Part shown: in pieces, positions 35,642 through 44,027 of the stretch
Numbering within the stretch: position 1 is the first letter of the stretch
Layout: every line of letters starts with the position of its first letter
Source: Pseudodesulfovibrio sp.
GTDB lineage: Bacteria; Desulfobacterota; Desulfovibrionia; Desulfovibrionales; Desulfovibrionaceae
Length of the DNA stretch: 47,053 nucleotides
Assembly (NCBI GenBank): GCA_016342345.1
Contig: JAEINO010000027.1
Span: forward strand, 1-47,053
Direction of reading: 5' to 3'
Program-made: the position numbers and the translations under genes
Notes under the pieces: generated by a model
What the model saw: only the letters and a program-made list of their open reading frames with translations
Told to the model about the DNA's origin: nothing
Databases searched by the model: none

Positions 35642-36190
35642 ATGAAAGGATTGGGACAAGGACTGCCAAAGGTCTTCCTGCAAACTGGTGACTGTTTTTT
35701 CGGAGTTCAGCCAACGCTGGTGACCACCGTGCTCGGTTCGTGCGTCGCCGTGATCATGCACGCACCCAAACACGGCATAGGCACCATCTGTCACGCCTTT
35801 CTGCCCGACAGTTCCGAAGGCAAGCGCGACAAAGACTCTGAGCCGCAAATCTGCCGATTCGTGGACACCGCCCTGCAAAACATGCTTGAATCCCTCGACA
35901 GAATCGGAGTGCCTCGGCGCGATTTGGTCATCAAGATGTTCGGCGGCTCATCAGGCATTGCTGTTCGCGGCATGGAGTACAGCTCCTACGACATTGGCAG
36001 GCGCAACGTGGAAATGGCAAAAAAACTCCTGCGTTTTGCGCGGCTCGACATCGCGGTCAAGGATGTGGGCGGCAATCAGGGACGCAAGATCCTCTTCCAT
36101 ACCCAGACCGGCGAAGTCTGGCTCAAGCGACTTCGTCACCTCTCTTTTGCGGACAAAACGACCAGCGATTCCATCGACACCAAATTCTAG
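35642..36190 (+). CDS. cheD: CheD-type chemoreceptor glutamine deamidase
   Basis: A 182-residue CheD protein. The catalytic triad is visible with family spacing: Thr28, Cys34 (in TTVLGSCVAVIM) and His51 (in TICHAFLP), equal to Thr21/Cys27/His44 of the Thermotoga enzyme shifted by seven. It deamidates or demethylates glutamines on methyl-accepting chemoreceptors. The ATG at 35642 has AGGA 5 nt upstream; a GTG at 35609 is less supported. No other chemotaxis gene is nearby. Eight nucleotides separate it from an acetolactate decarboxylase gene, and an HPt gene follows. Confidence 0.9.
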   Translation: MKGLGQGLPKVFLQTGDCFFGVQPTLVTTVLGSCVAVIMHAPKHGIGTICHAFLPDSSEGKRDKDSEPQICRFVDTALQNMLESLDRIGVPRRDLVIKMFGGSSGIAVRGMEYSSYDIGRRNVEMAKKLLRFARLDIAVKDVGGNQGRKILFHTQTGEVWLKRLRHLSFADKTTSDSIDTKF

Positions 36191-36198
36191 GGGAAACA

Positions 36199-36996
36199 AT
36201 GACTCTTTCTTCAAAACGGCTTTTCGGTTTTTTCCTGTCCCTGTGCATGACTCTGATCATTGGCACCGGGGCTCTGGCAGGAAACACTGCCTTTCAATAC
36301 TCGACAATCGACGCACTTCTTGGCGGATTGTACGATGGTGAAATGACTCTCAAGGAGCTTCTGTATCAAGGCGATTTCGGCTTGGGAACCCTTAACGGCG
36401 TCGATGGAGAACTGGTCGTCCTTGACGGCACCCCCTACCACATCTCGGCAGGAGGCAAGGCATCCATTCCATCCGACTCCTCGAAAATCCCCTTTGCAAC
36501 AACATCCTTTTTCGAAGAGGATTCCATCCTCAAACTGGACAAGATCACCAGCATGAAAGCCCTGAACACAGCCGTGGAAAAAGGGCTGCCGTCGCGTAAC
36601 GTTTTCTATGCCATTCGCATTGATGGACAATTTTCCTTTGTCAAAGCCCGGGCCATTCCCAAACAGAACAAACCTTATGAACCCCTGGCCCAAGTGGTCA
36701 AGCATCAGGTGGTGGTCCAGTTCTCGGGCAAAGGCACTCTGGTCGGCTACTACTCCCCGCCTTTTGTAAAGGGAGTCAACGTCCCCGGTTTCCATTGGCA
36801 TTTCCTGACTCAGGACCGTACCGGCGGCGGCCATGTGCTGGATTGCTCATTTGCTCCCACCACAGCACGCCTGGATTCCCTGCGAATACTCACCGTCAAG
36901 CTGCCGGACTCCAAGGAATTCGACGACATGAATCTGACTGATGACAAGGGCGAAGAAATGGACGCCGTGGAAAAAGACCCTGACATGAAACAATAG
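36199..36996 (+). CDS. budA: alpha-acetolactate decarboxylase, exported form
   Basis: A 265-residue zinc enzyme converting 2-acetolactate to acetoin. The zinc ligands H199, H201 and H212 (GFHWHFLTQDRTGGGHVLD) have the exact spacing of the known enzymes, and the conserved glutamate is in GVDGELVVLDG. Residues 1-27 form a signal peptide (FFLSLCMTLIIGTGALA before G28), so the protein is probably periplasmic; most Gram-negative relatives are cytoplasmic. No acetolactate synthase gene is nearby. A charged C-terminal tail of ~30 residues extends past the fold. AGGGG lies 5 nt upstream of the ATG. It lies between cheD and an HPt gene on the same strand. Confidence 0.92.
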   Translation: MTLSSKRLFGFFLSLCMTLIIGTGALAGNTAFQYSTIDALLGGLYDGEMTLKELLYQGDFGLGTLNGVDGELVVLDGTPYHISAGGKASIPSDSSKIPFATTSFFEEDSILKLDKITSMKALNTAVEKGLPSRNVFYAIRIDGQFSFVKARAIPKQNKPYEPLAQVVKHQVVVQFSGKGTLVGYYSPPFVKGVNVPGFHWHFLTQDRTGGGHVLDCSFAPTTARLDSLRILTVKLPDSKEFDDMNLTDDKGEEMDAVEKDPDMKQ

Positions 36997-37013
36997 CAAC
37001 CCTTGGAGTGGAG

Positions 37014-37316
37014 ATGGAAAAATTCCAGGTTATTGTCGATCCAGATCTCAAGACGATCCTCCCGCGGTACATCGAAATCCTGTGGGAACAACTCTCGATC
37101 CTCGAACAATCCGCTGAATCTGGCGACAGCGAAACCGCCTGTATACTCGGTCACAAACTCAAGGGAACAGGCTCATCCTACGGGTTCAACAGGCTGACCG
37201 AATTGGGCGCAGCAATCGAAACAGCAAGTAAAAGCAAAGACTTTGAAACGACAGGAAAGCTCGCAACAAAAATGCGCAACTACCTTGAGAATGCCGAAAT
37301 CATATACGGGAAATAA
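37014..37316 (+). CDS. HPt domain phosphotransfer protein
   Basis: A 100-residue single HPt domain. The phospho-accepting histidine is H47 in LGHKLKGTGSSYGF. It would shuttle phosphate between a histidine kinase receiver and a response regulator. The ATG at 37014 has GGAG 5 nt upstream; an upstream GTG at 37008 is part of that site. It lies 17 nt after the acetolactate decarboxylase stop and 9 nt before a glycosyltransferase-like gene, so it is in the middle of a likely operon. Two orphan sensor kinases occur elsewhere in the window, but no link to them can be shown. Confidence 0.85.
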   Translation: MEKFQVIVDPDLKTILPRYIEILWEQLSILEQSAESGDSETACILGHKLKGTGSSYGFNRLTELGAAIETASKSKDFETTGKLATKMRNYLENAEIIYGK

Positions 37317-37325
37317 GGCATTACT

Positions 37326-38285
37326 TTGAATATACTCATGTTTGCCATCAATGACCCTGCTGGAACGGCCATTCAATTCTGCAAGGCGGTCAACAAGTTC
37401 AGTCAGCACTCCGCGCGTCTGGTGACCCTCGAAACCCGCTACAGCCATTCCTGGGAAAAAGATCTCCATGTGCCGGAACTGGGGCCTGACGGCATCGAGG
37501 AAATCGCCATCCTCATGCGCGAAGCGGACATCTTCCATTTCCACATGACCTGCGACGAACACCAGACTTTCGGCCCTCACCTGCCTGCGGATTTCATGAA
37601 AGGCAAAGCGATTGTCCACCACCATCACGGCCACCACGACTTTCGGTCCAACCCGCAATCCTTTCGCGACAAATACAAAAAGCTTGGCCGGTCCAATCTG
37701 CTCGTCAGCACACCTGACCTGATGAAAAAACTACCCGAAGCCCGCTGGCAACCCAATCTGGTCCCCATCAACTCCACATTGCTCATGCCCATGTGGGGAC
37801 GATTCGACGACCATGGCGCGCTCAAGGTCTGTCACTCGCCAACCAGAAAAGACCTCAAAAACACCGACGAATTCATGGACGCAGTCACACGACTGAATAA
37901 AAAAGGCGTCAGGCTGGAAGTGGACCTGATCGACGATGTGCCCAATAGTGAATGTCTGGCCCGAAAACGACGGTGTCACGTCCTGTTCGACCACATGCAG
38001 GGGTATTATGGTGTCAGCAGCCTGGAAGGATTGTCCCAGGGCGTAGCAGTCATCGCCGGTCTGGACGACTGGAACAGGACACACGTGGCGGAATTTGCCC
38101 AAACCGACGAGTTGCCATGGATCACCGCCCATGATCAGGCCGATCTCGAACACGTCCTCAGGGAACTGGACCAGAACCGGGCGCGCTGCCAACGCCTTGG
38201 GCTTAACAGCCGGGAATTCATGGAAAAGCACTGGTCAGACAAGCACGTTGCCGGACATCTCGTCGATTTCTACGAAACCATCTGA
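37326..38285 (+). CDS. glycosyltransferase-like GT-B protein
   Basis: A 319-residue protein. The N-terminus MNILMFAINDPAGTAIQF, the buried aspartate strand ADIFHFHM, and the C-terminal YYGVSSLEGLSQGVAVIAG (donor-site E-rich loop) suggest a GT-B fold, GT4-like glycosyltransferase. A histidine-rich stretch (IVHHHHGHHDF near residue 100) is unusual. The start is TTG with AAGG 7 nt upstream; there is no better ATG. It sits 9 nt after the HPt gene. The sugar substrate is unknown, and it is not close to the glycan locus at the start of the window. Confidence 0.7.
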   Translation: MNILMFAINDPAGTAIQFCKAVNKFSQHSARLVTLETRYSHSWEKDLHVPELGPDGIEEIAILMREADIFHFHMTCDEHQTFGPHLPADFMKGKAIVHHHHGHHDFRSNPQSFRDKYKKLGRSNLLVSTPDLMKKLPEARWQPNLVPINSTLLMPMWGRFDDHGALKVCHSPTRKDLKNTDEFMDAVTRLNKKGVRLEVDLIDDVPNSECLARKRRCHVLFDHMQGYYGVSSLEGLSQGVAVIAGLDDWNRTHVAEFAQTDELPWITAHDQADLEHVLRELDQNRARCQRLGLNSREFMEKHWSDKHVAGHLVDFYETI

Positions 38286-38371
38286 TTCTCAAGGCAGTCT
38301 CGCGACTTTGCCATTCAGGATCATTTCCAGTATACCGCTCAGTCTAAGCAACTTTTCGAGGGGAATATTTT

Positions 38372-39028
38372 ATGTCGAGGACAATCAGACAACGTTTGCT
38401 TTCCGCCGCCATTGTCGCCATGGCTGGTCTTGTCATTTTCGTTCTGCACACGAATGTCGGCGTGACCAGGGACGACGAACACAGTCAGGTCCGCCAAATG
38501 GTGGACCCCACCATATTGCCAGTTGTCCCCAGCTACGAGACCGAACCTCCGGCAATCGAAAAGACTGAACCGGAACCTGTTCATCAGGAACCTGCCTTGA
38601 CCGAAGTACCCGCTGCTCAGGAACCGCCAGCCCCTATTCAGAAAGAACAGGAGAACACCCCGACTCCTGCGCCTCAACCCGCTCCCGTTGTCACAGCCGA
38701 AACACTCGGAACCATCACGGCCATAAACCTGAGCGAGACAGATGCAGGATTCTCGATCACGGTCCGTGCTAACAGGCCAATCGGTGACACTACTTACATG
38801 AACCTTTCCAACCCGCACAGACTAGTCATCGACCTGCGCGAAAAATGGGCTTTGAAGACCAGGAACGTGGTCAGACCAGAGGCTGGCCCTGTCAAACACA
38901 TCGTTGTTGGGACTCATCCCGACAGGCTCCGGCTGGTGGTTCATTTTCGCACCCCTCCAGTCGGGAAGCTGGCCCCCGAGTTTGAACGCACCGGGAACTC
39001 GCTGACTGTGACAGTTCCTCTTCCCTAG
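38372..39028 (+). CDS. AMIN-domain membrane-anchored protein
   Basis: A 218-residue protein. A transmembrane or uncleaved signal helix (about 8-27) is followed by a proline/glutamate-rich spacer (about 45-108) and a C-terminal AMIN domain (about 112-218; TAINLSETDAGFSITVRANR, then HRLVIDLREKWALK). AMIN domains bind peptidoglycan or secretin partners in the periplasm. GAGGGG lies 9 nt before the ATG. It is 86 nt after the glycosyltransferase-like gene and upstream of a Pho-box-like array, so it probably closes the cheD unit. Confidence 0.8.
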   Translation: MSRTIRQRLLSAAIVAMAGLVIFVLHTNVGVTRDDEHSQVRQMVDPTILPVVPSYETEPPAIEKTEPEPVHQEPALTEVPAAQEPPAPIQKEQENTPTPAPQPAPVVTAETLGTITAINLSETDAGFSITVRANRPIGDTTYMNLSNPHRLVIDLREKWALKTRNVVRPEAGPVKHIVVGTHPDRLRLVVHFRTPPVGKLAPEFERTGNSLTVTVPLP

Positions 39029-39063
39029 CACCCCTCTGCACCAGCAGGATTTTTACAGACTTC

Positions 39064-39102
39064 TGTTGCACAATTGTAACCTTCGGGTCATGCTATCGTA
39101 AC
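39064..39102 (+). promoter_or_regulatory. Pho-box-like array upstream of pstB
   Basis: Four hexamers occur at exact 11-bp spacing: TGTTGC at 39064, TGTAAC at 39075, GGTCAT at 39086 and CGTAAC at 39097. They resemble the PhoB half-site TGTCAT/TGTCAC, which repeats every 11 bp. The array ends 76 nt before pstB, where a promoter would be expected, and a 6-bp hairpin (39129-39144) lies in the leader. This fits phosphate-starvation control by PhoB. Confidence 0.62.
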
Positions 39103-39178
39103 TCCATCGATTTAAAAGGTTGATTCGGCGAGTCCTTCGACTCGTTGCACTTTTCTTTCCAAACGGAGAATTGACGGC

Positions 39179-39940
39179 ATGAACAACTCCATAAAGGTGG
39201 CTTCCGCGAATCTCGATTTCCACTACGGGGATTTCAAGGCACTGGAAGACATCAGCATCGAGTTCGAATCAAAAAAGGTCACAGCCCTCATCGGACCTTC
39301 CGGTTGCGGAAAGTCCACCTATCTGCGCTGCATAAACCGCATGAACGACCTCATCCCCGGCACCCGGATTCACGGCAAGATGGTTCTTGATGGTGAAGAC
39401 ATATATGCACCCGGCATCGACGTGGTTTCCTTGCGCCGCCGGATCGGCATGGTCTTTCAGAAGCCCAACCCGTTCCCCAAGACAATTTTCGAGAACGCAG
39501 CATATGGCCTTCGCGTCAATGGCGTGAAAAACAAACAATATCTGGAGCAGAAGGTCGAGGAAAGTCTCAAGGGCGCGGCCCTGTGGGACGAGGTCAAGGA
39601 CCGCCTCCATACTTCAGCCCTGGGACTGTCCGGCGGTCAGCAGCAACGCCTGTGCATTGCCCGCGCACTGGCAGTGGAACCGGAAGTTCTGCTCATGGAC
39701 GAGCCTGCGTCCGCCCTGGACCCCATCGCCACGCAAAAAATCGAGGACCTGATCCACGAACTCAAGAAAGAGTTCACGATCATCATCGTTACTCACTCCA
39801 TGCAGCAAGCAGCACGTGTGTCTGACCGCACAGCATTCTTCTACATGGGAAAACTCGTGGAAACGGACGACACCAAATCCATGTTCACCAAACCCGGCAA
39901 CAAGCAGACCGAGGACTACATTACCGGTCGTTTCGGCTAA
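39179..39940 (+). CDS. pstB: phosphate ABC transporter ATP-binding protein
   Basis: A 253-residue ATPase of the PstSCAB phosphate importer. Walker A is GPSGCGKST, followed by the PstB-typical segment [14 protein letters not shown]; the Q-loop is [19 protein letters not shown], the signature [15 protein letters not shown], and Walker [16 protein letters not shown]. These match PstB more closely than generic importer ATPases. It is the first gene after a Pho-box-like array and is followed by phoU; pstS, pstC and pstA are not in the window. GGAG lies 11 nt before the ATG, a slightly long spacing. Confidence 0.96.
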   Translation: MNNSIKVASANLDFHYGDFKALEDISIEFESKKVTALIGPSGCGKSTYLRCINRMNDLIPGTRIHGKMVLDGEDIYAPGIDVVSLRRRIGMVFQKPNPFPKTIFENAAYGLRVNGVKNKQYLEQKVEESLKGAALWDEVKDRLHTSALGLSGGQQQRLCIARALAVEPEVLLMDEPASALDPIATQKIEDLIHELKKEFTIIIVTHSMQQAARVSDRTAFFYMGKLVETDDTKSMFTKPGNKQTEDYITGRFG

Positions 39941-40039
39941 ACCGGAAGAGTATATATAAAGTAATGAAAGATGCCCCTTGCAAGTCCTTGAAAACCTGAT
40001 TTTCAGACCATTCAGGAACACCGGAAGCAAAGTGCATGG

Positions 40040-40096
40040 TTGTCGAAAAAGTTGGAGTTTATTGCAGCAATCAAGCAGATGTTGCTTTTTCGACAA
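40040..40096. repeat. 12-bp inverted repeat, possible truncated relative of the 126-bp repeats
   Basis: TTGTCGAAAAAG at 40040-40051 and CTTTTTCGACAA at 40085-40096 are perfect inverted repeats around a 33-nt loop holding TTGCAGCAA. The layout GCAGCAA-N3-AGCA, then TTTTTC and CAA, resembles the right arm of copy C (27514-27639). It lies in the pstB-phoU gap and could form a stem in the mRNA just before phoU. Confidence 0.5.
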
Positions 40097-40119
40097 TCAG
40101 AAAAGGCATGGAGAAATAC

Positions 40120-40785
40120 ATGAAACAGCGCGCACATTTTTCAAAAAAAATTGAAACCCTCAAGGGCAAGGTTCTGCGCATGGCGTCCCTGTCCGAATCA
40201 GCCGTACACAAGTCAATCAAGGCATACCTCGAAAACGATGCCGATCTCGCCGAGGAAGTCCTTGTCGGTGACAATGCCATCAATAAAATGGAAGACGATC
40301 TGGACAATTTCTGTCTTGAACTACTGGCACTTGACCAGCCCATGGCAATTGATCTGCGTACAATCGTCGGTGCTCAGCGCATTACGGTGAACCTCGAACG
40401 ACTGGGAGACGAGGCCGTCAATCTCGCGCACCGTGCCATGTTCCTAAGCACCCGGCCGCCCCTGCCTCACAGCCCGAAAATGGAAAGCCTGGCAGCAACC
40501 GCAAAGCTCATGCTGTCCGATGCTCTCAAGGCATATGTGGACGAAGACGTTGAACTTGCGAATCAGGTCTGCCGCATGGATGACAAGGCCGACGACCTGA
40601 ACATTTCCATCCTCAGACACCTGGTCAGCGACATGGTGACCGAATCCCGCATCGTAGAACGCGGCGTTCATGCCATCATCGGCGCGCGTCACCTTGAACG
40701 AATGGCCGATCTCGCCACAAATGTGGCTGAATCAGTGGCCTTTATCAAGGATGGGACAAGCATGAAACACCACTGCAAGGATTAG
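40120..40785 (+). CDS. phoU: phosphate signalling protein PhoU
   Basis: A 221-residue all-helical protein of the PhoU family, with two three-helix repeats carrying the metal-binding motifs E(X)3D-like (NLERLGDEAVNLAH near residue 90, and HLERMADLATNVAE near residue 194). It links the Pst transporter to the PhoR-PhoB system and prevents phosphate overaccumulation. The ATG at 40120 is chosen because GGAG lies 6 nt upstream and family members begin with the RXHF motif (MKQRAHFSKKIETL). Earlier ATGs at 40036 and 40108 lack proper signals or would place a 12-bp inverted repeat inside the coding region. Confidence 0.93.
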   Translation: MKQRAHFSKKIETLKGKVLRMASLSESAVHKSIKAYLENDADLAEEVLVGDNAINKMEDDLDNFCLELLALDQPMAIDLRTIVGAQRITVNLERLGDEAVNLAHRAMFLSTRPPLPHSPKMESLAATAKLMLSDALKAYVDEDVELANQVCRMDDKADDLNISILRHLVSDMVTESRIVERGVHAIIGARHLERMADLATNVAESVAFIKDGTSMKHHCKD

Positions 40786-41126
40786 AAAACAACCACTCCT
40801 TCACCCTCGTTATTAGCAATTTTGCTCACCCCGGAAAGGCTCTGTTTTTCTCAAAAAACCTTTGGGGAAAAGAGTTTACAGGGTGCCTTTTTTCCGTTAA
40901 GTACATGATTCTTCTTAAAAGAGGAGGGGCAGATTATTATCTGCAACCAGCTAGAATGGCTGGCCTTCCAAACAAGGAGCGTAAAGATGACGGAGCCGGT
41001 CCCTTGGACCGACCGCGCATTCGGGGGCTCGACTGCCTCGGAACGATTCACCCGGACGCGCTGGTACCCTCATCTTAGAAATATACGCAAATACAAATTG
41101 CCCGAGGTCCGTTGTGGAGGTAACCC
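40786..41126 (+). promoter_or_regulatory. structured leader region of rpsA
   Basis: About 340 bp. A hairpin candidate lies at 40829-40867 (CCCC/GGGG with AAAGG/CCTTT). Three tight stems follow: GCAGAT-tatt-ATCTGC (40929-40944), CCAGC-GCTGG (40947-40963) and CGGTCC-ctt-GGACCG (40997-41011). Two strong Shine-Dalgarno-like sites lie at about 40921 and 40974. This resembles the multi-hairpin leaders through which S1 regulates its own translation in other bacteria, although the sequence match is not established here. Confidence 0.5.
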
Positions 41127-41172
41127 ATGGAAAAAACTATCGAATCTGTTGAAGAACCTGAAATGGAAATGA
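40987..41172 (+). CDS. candidate upstream small ORF overlapping the rpsA start
   Basis: A 61-codon frame starting at ATG with AAGGAG 7 nt upstream, a stronger ribosome-binding site than many real genes here. It runs through the rpsA ribosome-binding site and stops 46 nt inside rpsA in another frame. The peptide is basic and aromatic, with no recognisable family, and may be chance. Its translation would interfere with or couple to rpsA initiation, so it could be a leader peptide. Confidence 0.3.
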   Translation: MTEPVPWTDRAFGGSTASERFTRTRWYPHLRNIRKYKLPEVRCGGNPWKKLSNLLKNLKWK

Positions 41173-43022
41173 ATTTTGCTGATGCTCTTGACGAGTATCT
41201 CAATTCTGATTTCGGGAACCTGGACGAAGGCACCATCGTATCCGGTGAAATCGTCAAAGTTGACAAGGACTACGTACTCGTCGATGTGAATTTCAAGTCC
41301 GAAGGACAAATTCCCGTCTCCGAATTCACCGAACCAGACGGCACTGTTTCCGTTTCAATCGGTGAAAAGGTCGACGTTTTCGTCGCCCGCAAGAACGAAG
41401 CCGAAGGCACCATCTACTTGTCCCGTGACAAGGCCAAGCGGATGCAGCTTTTTGATAAACTCGAAGAACTCATGGAGAAGGACGGCGAAGCAATTGGCCG
41501 TATCCTTCGTCGCATCAAGGGTGGTTACACCGTTGATCTCGGCGGAGTCGAAGCCTTCCTGCCAGGTTCTCATGTTGATCTGCGCCCTGTCCCGGACATG
41601 GACGCCCTGGTCAACAAGGAATTCAATTTCAAGATCCTCAAGATCAACCGTCGCCGCTCCAACGTCATCGTTTCCCGCCGCGTGCTCCTCGAAGAAATGC
41701 GCAGCGAACAGCGTGACCAGTTGCTCGGCACCCTCGAAGAGGGCCAGGTTGTTGAGGGCAAGGTCAAGAACATCACCGAATACGGTGTCTTCATCGACCT
41801 CGGTGGACTCGACGGTCTGCTGCACATCACCGACATGTCCTGGAAGCGCATCAAGCATCCCAAGGAAATGGTCCAACTGGGTGATGATCTCCAACTGAAG
41901 ATTCTGAACTTCGACCGTGAAGGCCAGAAGGTCTCTCTCGGACTCAAGCAGCTTGTTTCCGATCCTTGGGAAAACATTGCCGAGAAGTACCCCGAAGAGT
42001 CCAGGTTCACAGGAACCATCACCAATCTCGCCGACTACGGCGCATTTGTTGAGTTGGAAAACGGCGTTGAAGGCCTGGTTCACATCTCCGAGATGTCCTG
42101 GACCCGCAAGCTCCGTCATCCCTCCCAGATGGTCAAGGTTGGAGACGAAGTCGAAGTCATCGTGCTCGGCGTCGATCAGGAAAAGAAGCGCATCTCTCTC
42201 GGCATGAAGCAGATCAGCCCCAATCCGTGGGATGTGGTTGCTGAGAAGTACCCCGAGGGCACTGTCCTTGAGGGCGCAATCAAGAACATCACCGAATTCG
42301 GCGTCTTCATCGGAATCGAAGAAGGCATCGACGGTCTGATCCACGTTTCAGATATCTCCTGGACCAAGAAGATTCGCCACCCCTCAGAGGTTTTCAAGAG
42401 CGGAGATGCAGTCCAGGCCAAGGTTCTGACCGTGGACAAGGAAAACGAGAAGTTCACTCTTGGTGTCAAGCAACTGACCGAAGACCCCTGGACTCAGGTT
42501 CCCTCCAGATACCCCGTGGGCCAGAAGGTCAACGGCACCGTCACCAACATCACTGACTTCGGTCTTTTTGTTGAGGTCGAGGAAGGTATCGAAGGACTGG
42601 TTCATGTCTCCGAGATCAGCCGCAAGAAGATCAAGTCCCCCTCCGAACTGTTCAAGGAAGGAGACGTCATCGAAGCCAAGGTCATCCACGTTTCCGCAAA
42701 CGAACGCCGTCTTGGCCTGTCCATAAAGCAGACCACGGAAGAACCTGCATCTGGTGGCCCCCGCAAGTCCAAGAGCTTTGGCGGTGGCGGCAGCATTGAT
42801 GCCGGATCATCCCTTGGCGACCTGCTTCGCGAAAAGCTGCAGGAAGCTGCCGGAGAAATTCCCGAGAATGCTCCTGCTGTAGAAGCTGCTCCCGAAGCAG
42901 AAGCTCCGGTCGAAACACCGGTTGAAGCTCCAGTTGAAGCTGCTGCTGAAGTCGAAATCGCTCCCGAAACCGAAGCTCCTGTTGAAGAAGCTCCGGTCGA
43001 GGAAAGCGAAGAGACCAAGTAG
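41127..43022 (+). CDS. rpsA: 30S ribosomal protein S1
   Basis: A 631-residue protein with six S1 RNA-binding domains, recruiting mRNA to the small ribosomal subunit. The last four are typical OB-folds with GVFIDLGGLDGLLHI, GAFVELENGVEGLVHI, GVFIGIEEGIDGLIHV and GLFVEVEEGIEGLVHV, each followed by a conserved W/S and K(H/S)P. It is longer than the 557-residue Escherichia coli protein because of a C-terminal tail (about 545-631): a GGGGS-type linker, then ~60 residues rich in Glu, Ala, Pro and Val in a repeating EAPVE pattern. GGAGG lies 6 nt before the ATG. It is followed 9 nt later by sppA. Confidence 0.97.
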   Translation: MEKTIESVEEPEMEMNFADALDEYLNSDFGNLDEGTIVSGEIVKVDKDYVLVDVNFKSEGQIPVSEFTEPDGTVSVSIGEKVDVFVARKNEAEGTIYLSRDKAKRMQLFDKLEELMEKDGEAIGRILRRIKGGYTVDLGGVEAFLPGSHVDLRPVPDMDALVNKEFNFKILKINRRRSNVIVSRRVLLEEMRSEQRDQLLGTLEEGQVVEGKVKNITEYGVFIDLGGLDGLLHITDMSWKRIKHPKEMVQLGDDLQLKILNFDREGQKVSLGLKQLVSDPWENIAEKYPEESRFTGTITNLADYGAFVELENGVEGLVHISEMSWTRKLRHPSQMVKVGDEVEVIVLGVDQEKKRISLGMKQISPNPWDVVAEKYPEGTVLEGAIKNITEFGVFIGIEEGIDGLIHVSDISWTKKIRHPSEVFKSGDAVQAKVLTVDKENEKFTLGVKQLTEDPWTQVPSRYPVGQKVNGTVTNITDFGLFVEVEEGIEGLVHVSEISRKKIKSPSELFKEGDVIEAKVIHVSANERRLGLSIKQTTEEPASGGPRKSKSFGGGGSIDAGSSLGDLLREKLQEAAGEIPENAPAVEAAPEAEAPVETPVEAPVEAAAEVEIAPETEAPVEEAPVEESEETK

Positions 43023-43031
43023 AGCAACATC

Positions 43032-43934
43032 ATGCGTATGGAAGGAACCGACTCTCGTTTCTCCCAACGCCACCCCTTTATATTTGGGGTACTGATGATT
43101 ATAATGGCCGTGGTCCTCATTTTGGGGGCTACGGCCTTTTTCCGTTCCATGGGAATATCCGATGGCATACGCATGTTCGGCAAGGACAAGATAGGCGTAG
43201 TCCACATCGAGGGCATGATCCTCGATTCCACGGATATCGTGGACTGGATACGTACTCTCAAGAACGACGAATCCGTCAAGGGCATACTCCTGCGGGTCAA
43301 TTCACCGGGCGGGAGCATTGCTCCGTCCCAGGAAATCTACCAGGCAGTCAAGGCTCTCAATGACATCAAACCCGTTGTTGCCTCTTATGGCACCGTGGCG
43401 GCCAGCGGAGGCTATTATGCCTCGGTCCCGGCTCAAGTCATCGTTGCCAATCCCGGGTCCATTACCGCCTCGATCGGGGTCATGGCCGAATTCGTGACTG
43501 TTACGCAGGCCATGGAAAAGCTCGGCATCAAACCGGAAGTTCTCACCACCGGAAAATACAAGGCCGCAGGCACACCCATGCGCGATCTTTCCCCGGAACA
43601 GCGCGAACAGCTTCTGGGTCTCATGCAGGATCTTCATGAACAATTCGTTGCCGATGTCGCCTCAGCCCGCCAGATGAACCCGGAACGCGTAGCCGCCATA
43701 GCGGATGGACGCGCCGTATCAGGTCGCCAGGCTCTCGCTCTCGGCCTTATCGACATGCTCGGCAGTCAGGAGCAGGCCTTTGCCAAACTCAAGGAACTCT
43801 GCGGCATCACCGAAAAAGCCGCTCTCCTTGAAGGCCCTGTTGAAGAGCGCACCTTCATTCAGGAAATTCTCGGTTCCTTCAAAATTGACTTGTCGTCCTC
43901 ACTGCCCACGGGCTGGACCTTTTCCTACAAATAG
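43032..43934 (+). CDS. sppA: signal peptide peptidase SppA, short form
   Basis: A 300-residue single-domain SppA (SppA36-type), which degrades cleaved signal peptides in the membrane. One N-terminal transmembrane helix (about 16-36) is followed by the serine-lysine dyad: Ser125 in VAASGGYYAS and Lys177 in TTGKYKAAGTP, 52 residues apart as in the Bacillus enzyme. The short form is about half the size of Escherichia coli SppA. It starts 9 nt after rpsA, which implies co-transcription. A hairpin with T-rich sequence at 44028-44063 probably ends the unit. Confidence 0.93.
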   Translation: MRMEGTDSRFSQRHPFIFGVLMIIMAVVLILGATAFFRSMGISDGIRMFGKDKIGVVHIEGMILDSTDIVDWIRTLKNDESVKGILLRVNSPGGSIAPSQEIYQAVKALNDIKPVVASYGTVAASGGYYASVPAQVIVANPGSITASIGVMAEFVTVTQAMEKLGIKPEVLTTGKYKAAGTPMRDLSPEQREQLLGLMQDLHEQFVADVASARQMNPERVAAIADGRAVSGRQALALGLIDMLGSQEQAFAKLKELCGITEKAALLEGPVEERTFIQEILGSFKIDLSSSLPTGWTFSYK

Positions 43935-44027
43935 ACACACCCGCTCTGCTTTCTTCCACTTCGCGCCAATCACGCAGGCCTGTATCGCAAAAAAACCACA
44001 CCGTACTCCGGCTGGGACACTACCTTC

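Noticed and set aside
40987-41126. A tmRNA or tRNA gene in the rpsA leader
   Set aside because: The GGGGGCTCGAC stretch recalls a tmRNA 5' end, but there is no tRNA-like acceptor fold, no tag reading frame and no TPsiC loop.
42750-43022. A frameshift or fused gene at the C-terminus of rpsA
   Set aside because: The Glu/Ala/Pro/Val-rich tail is an in-frame low-complexity extension; the frame is continuous from the sixth S1 domain to the stop.
43021-43031. A separate promoter for sppA
   Set aside because: Only 9 nt separate it from rpsA, so there is no room for one and co-transcription is simpler.
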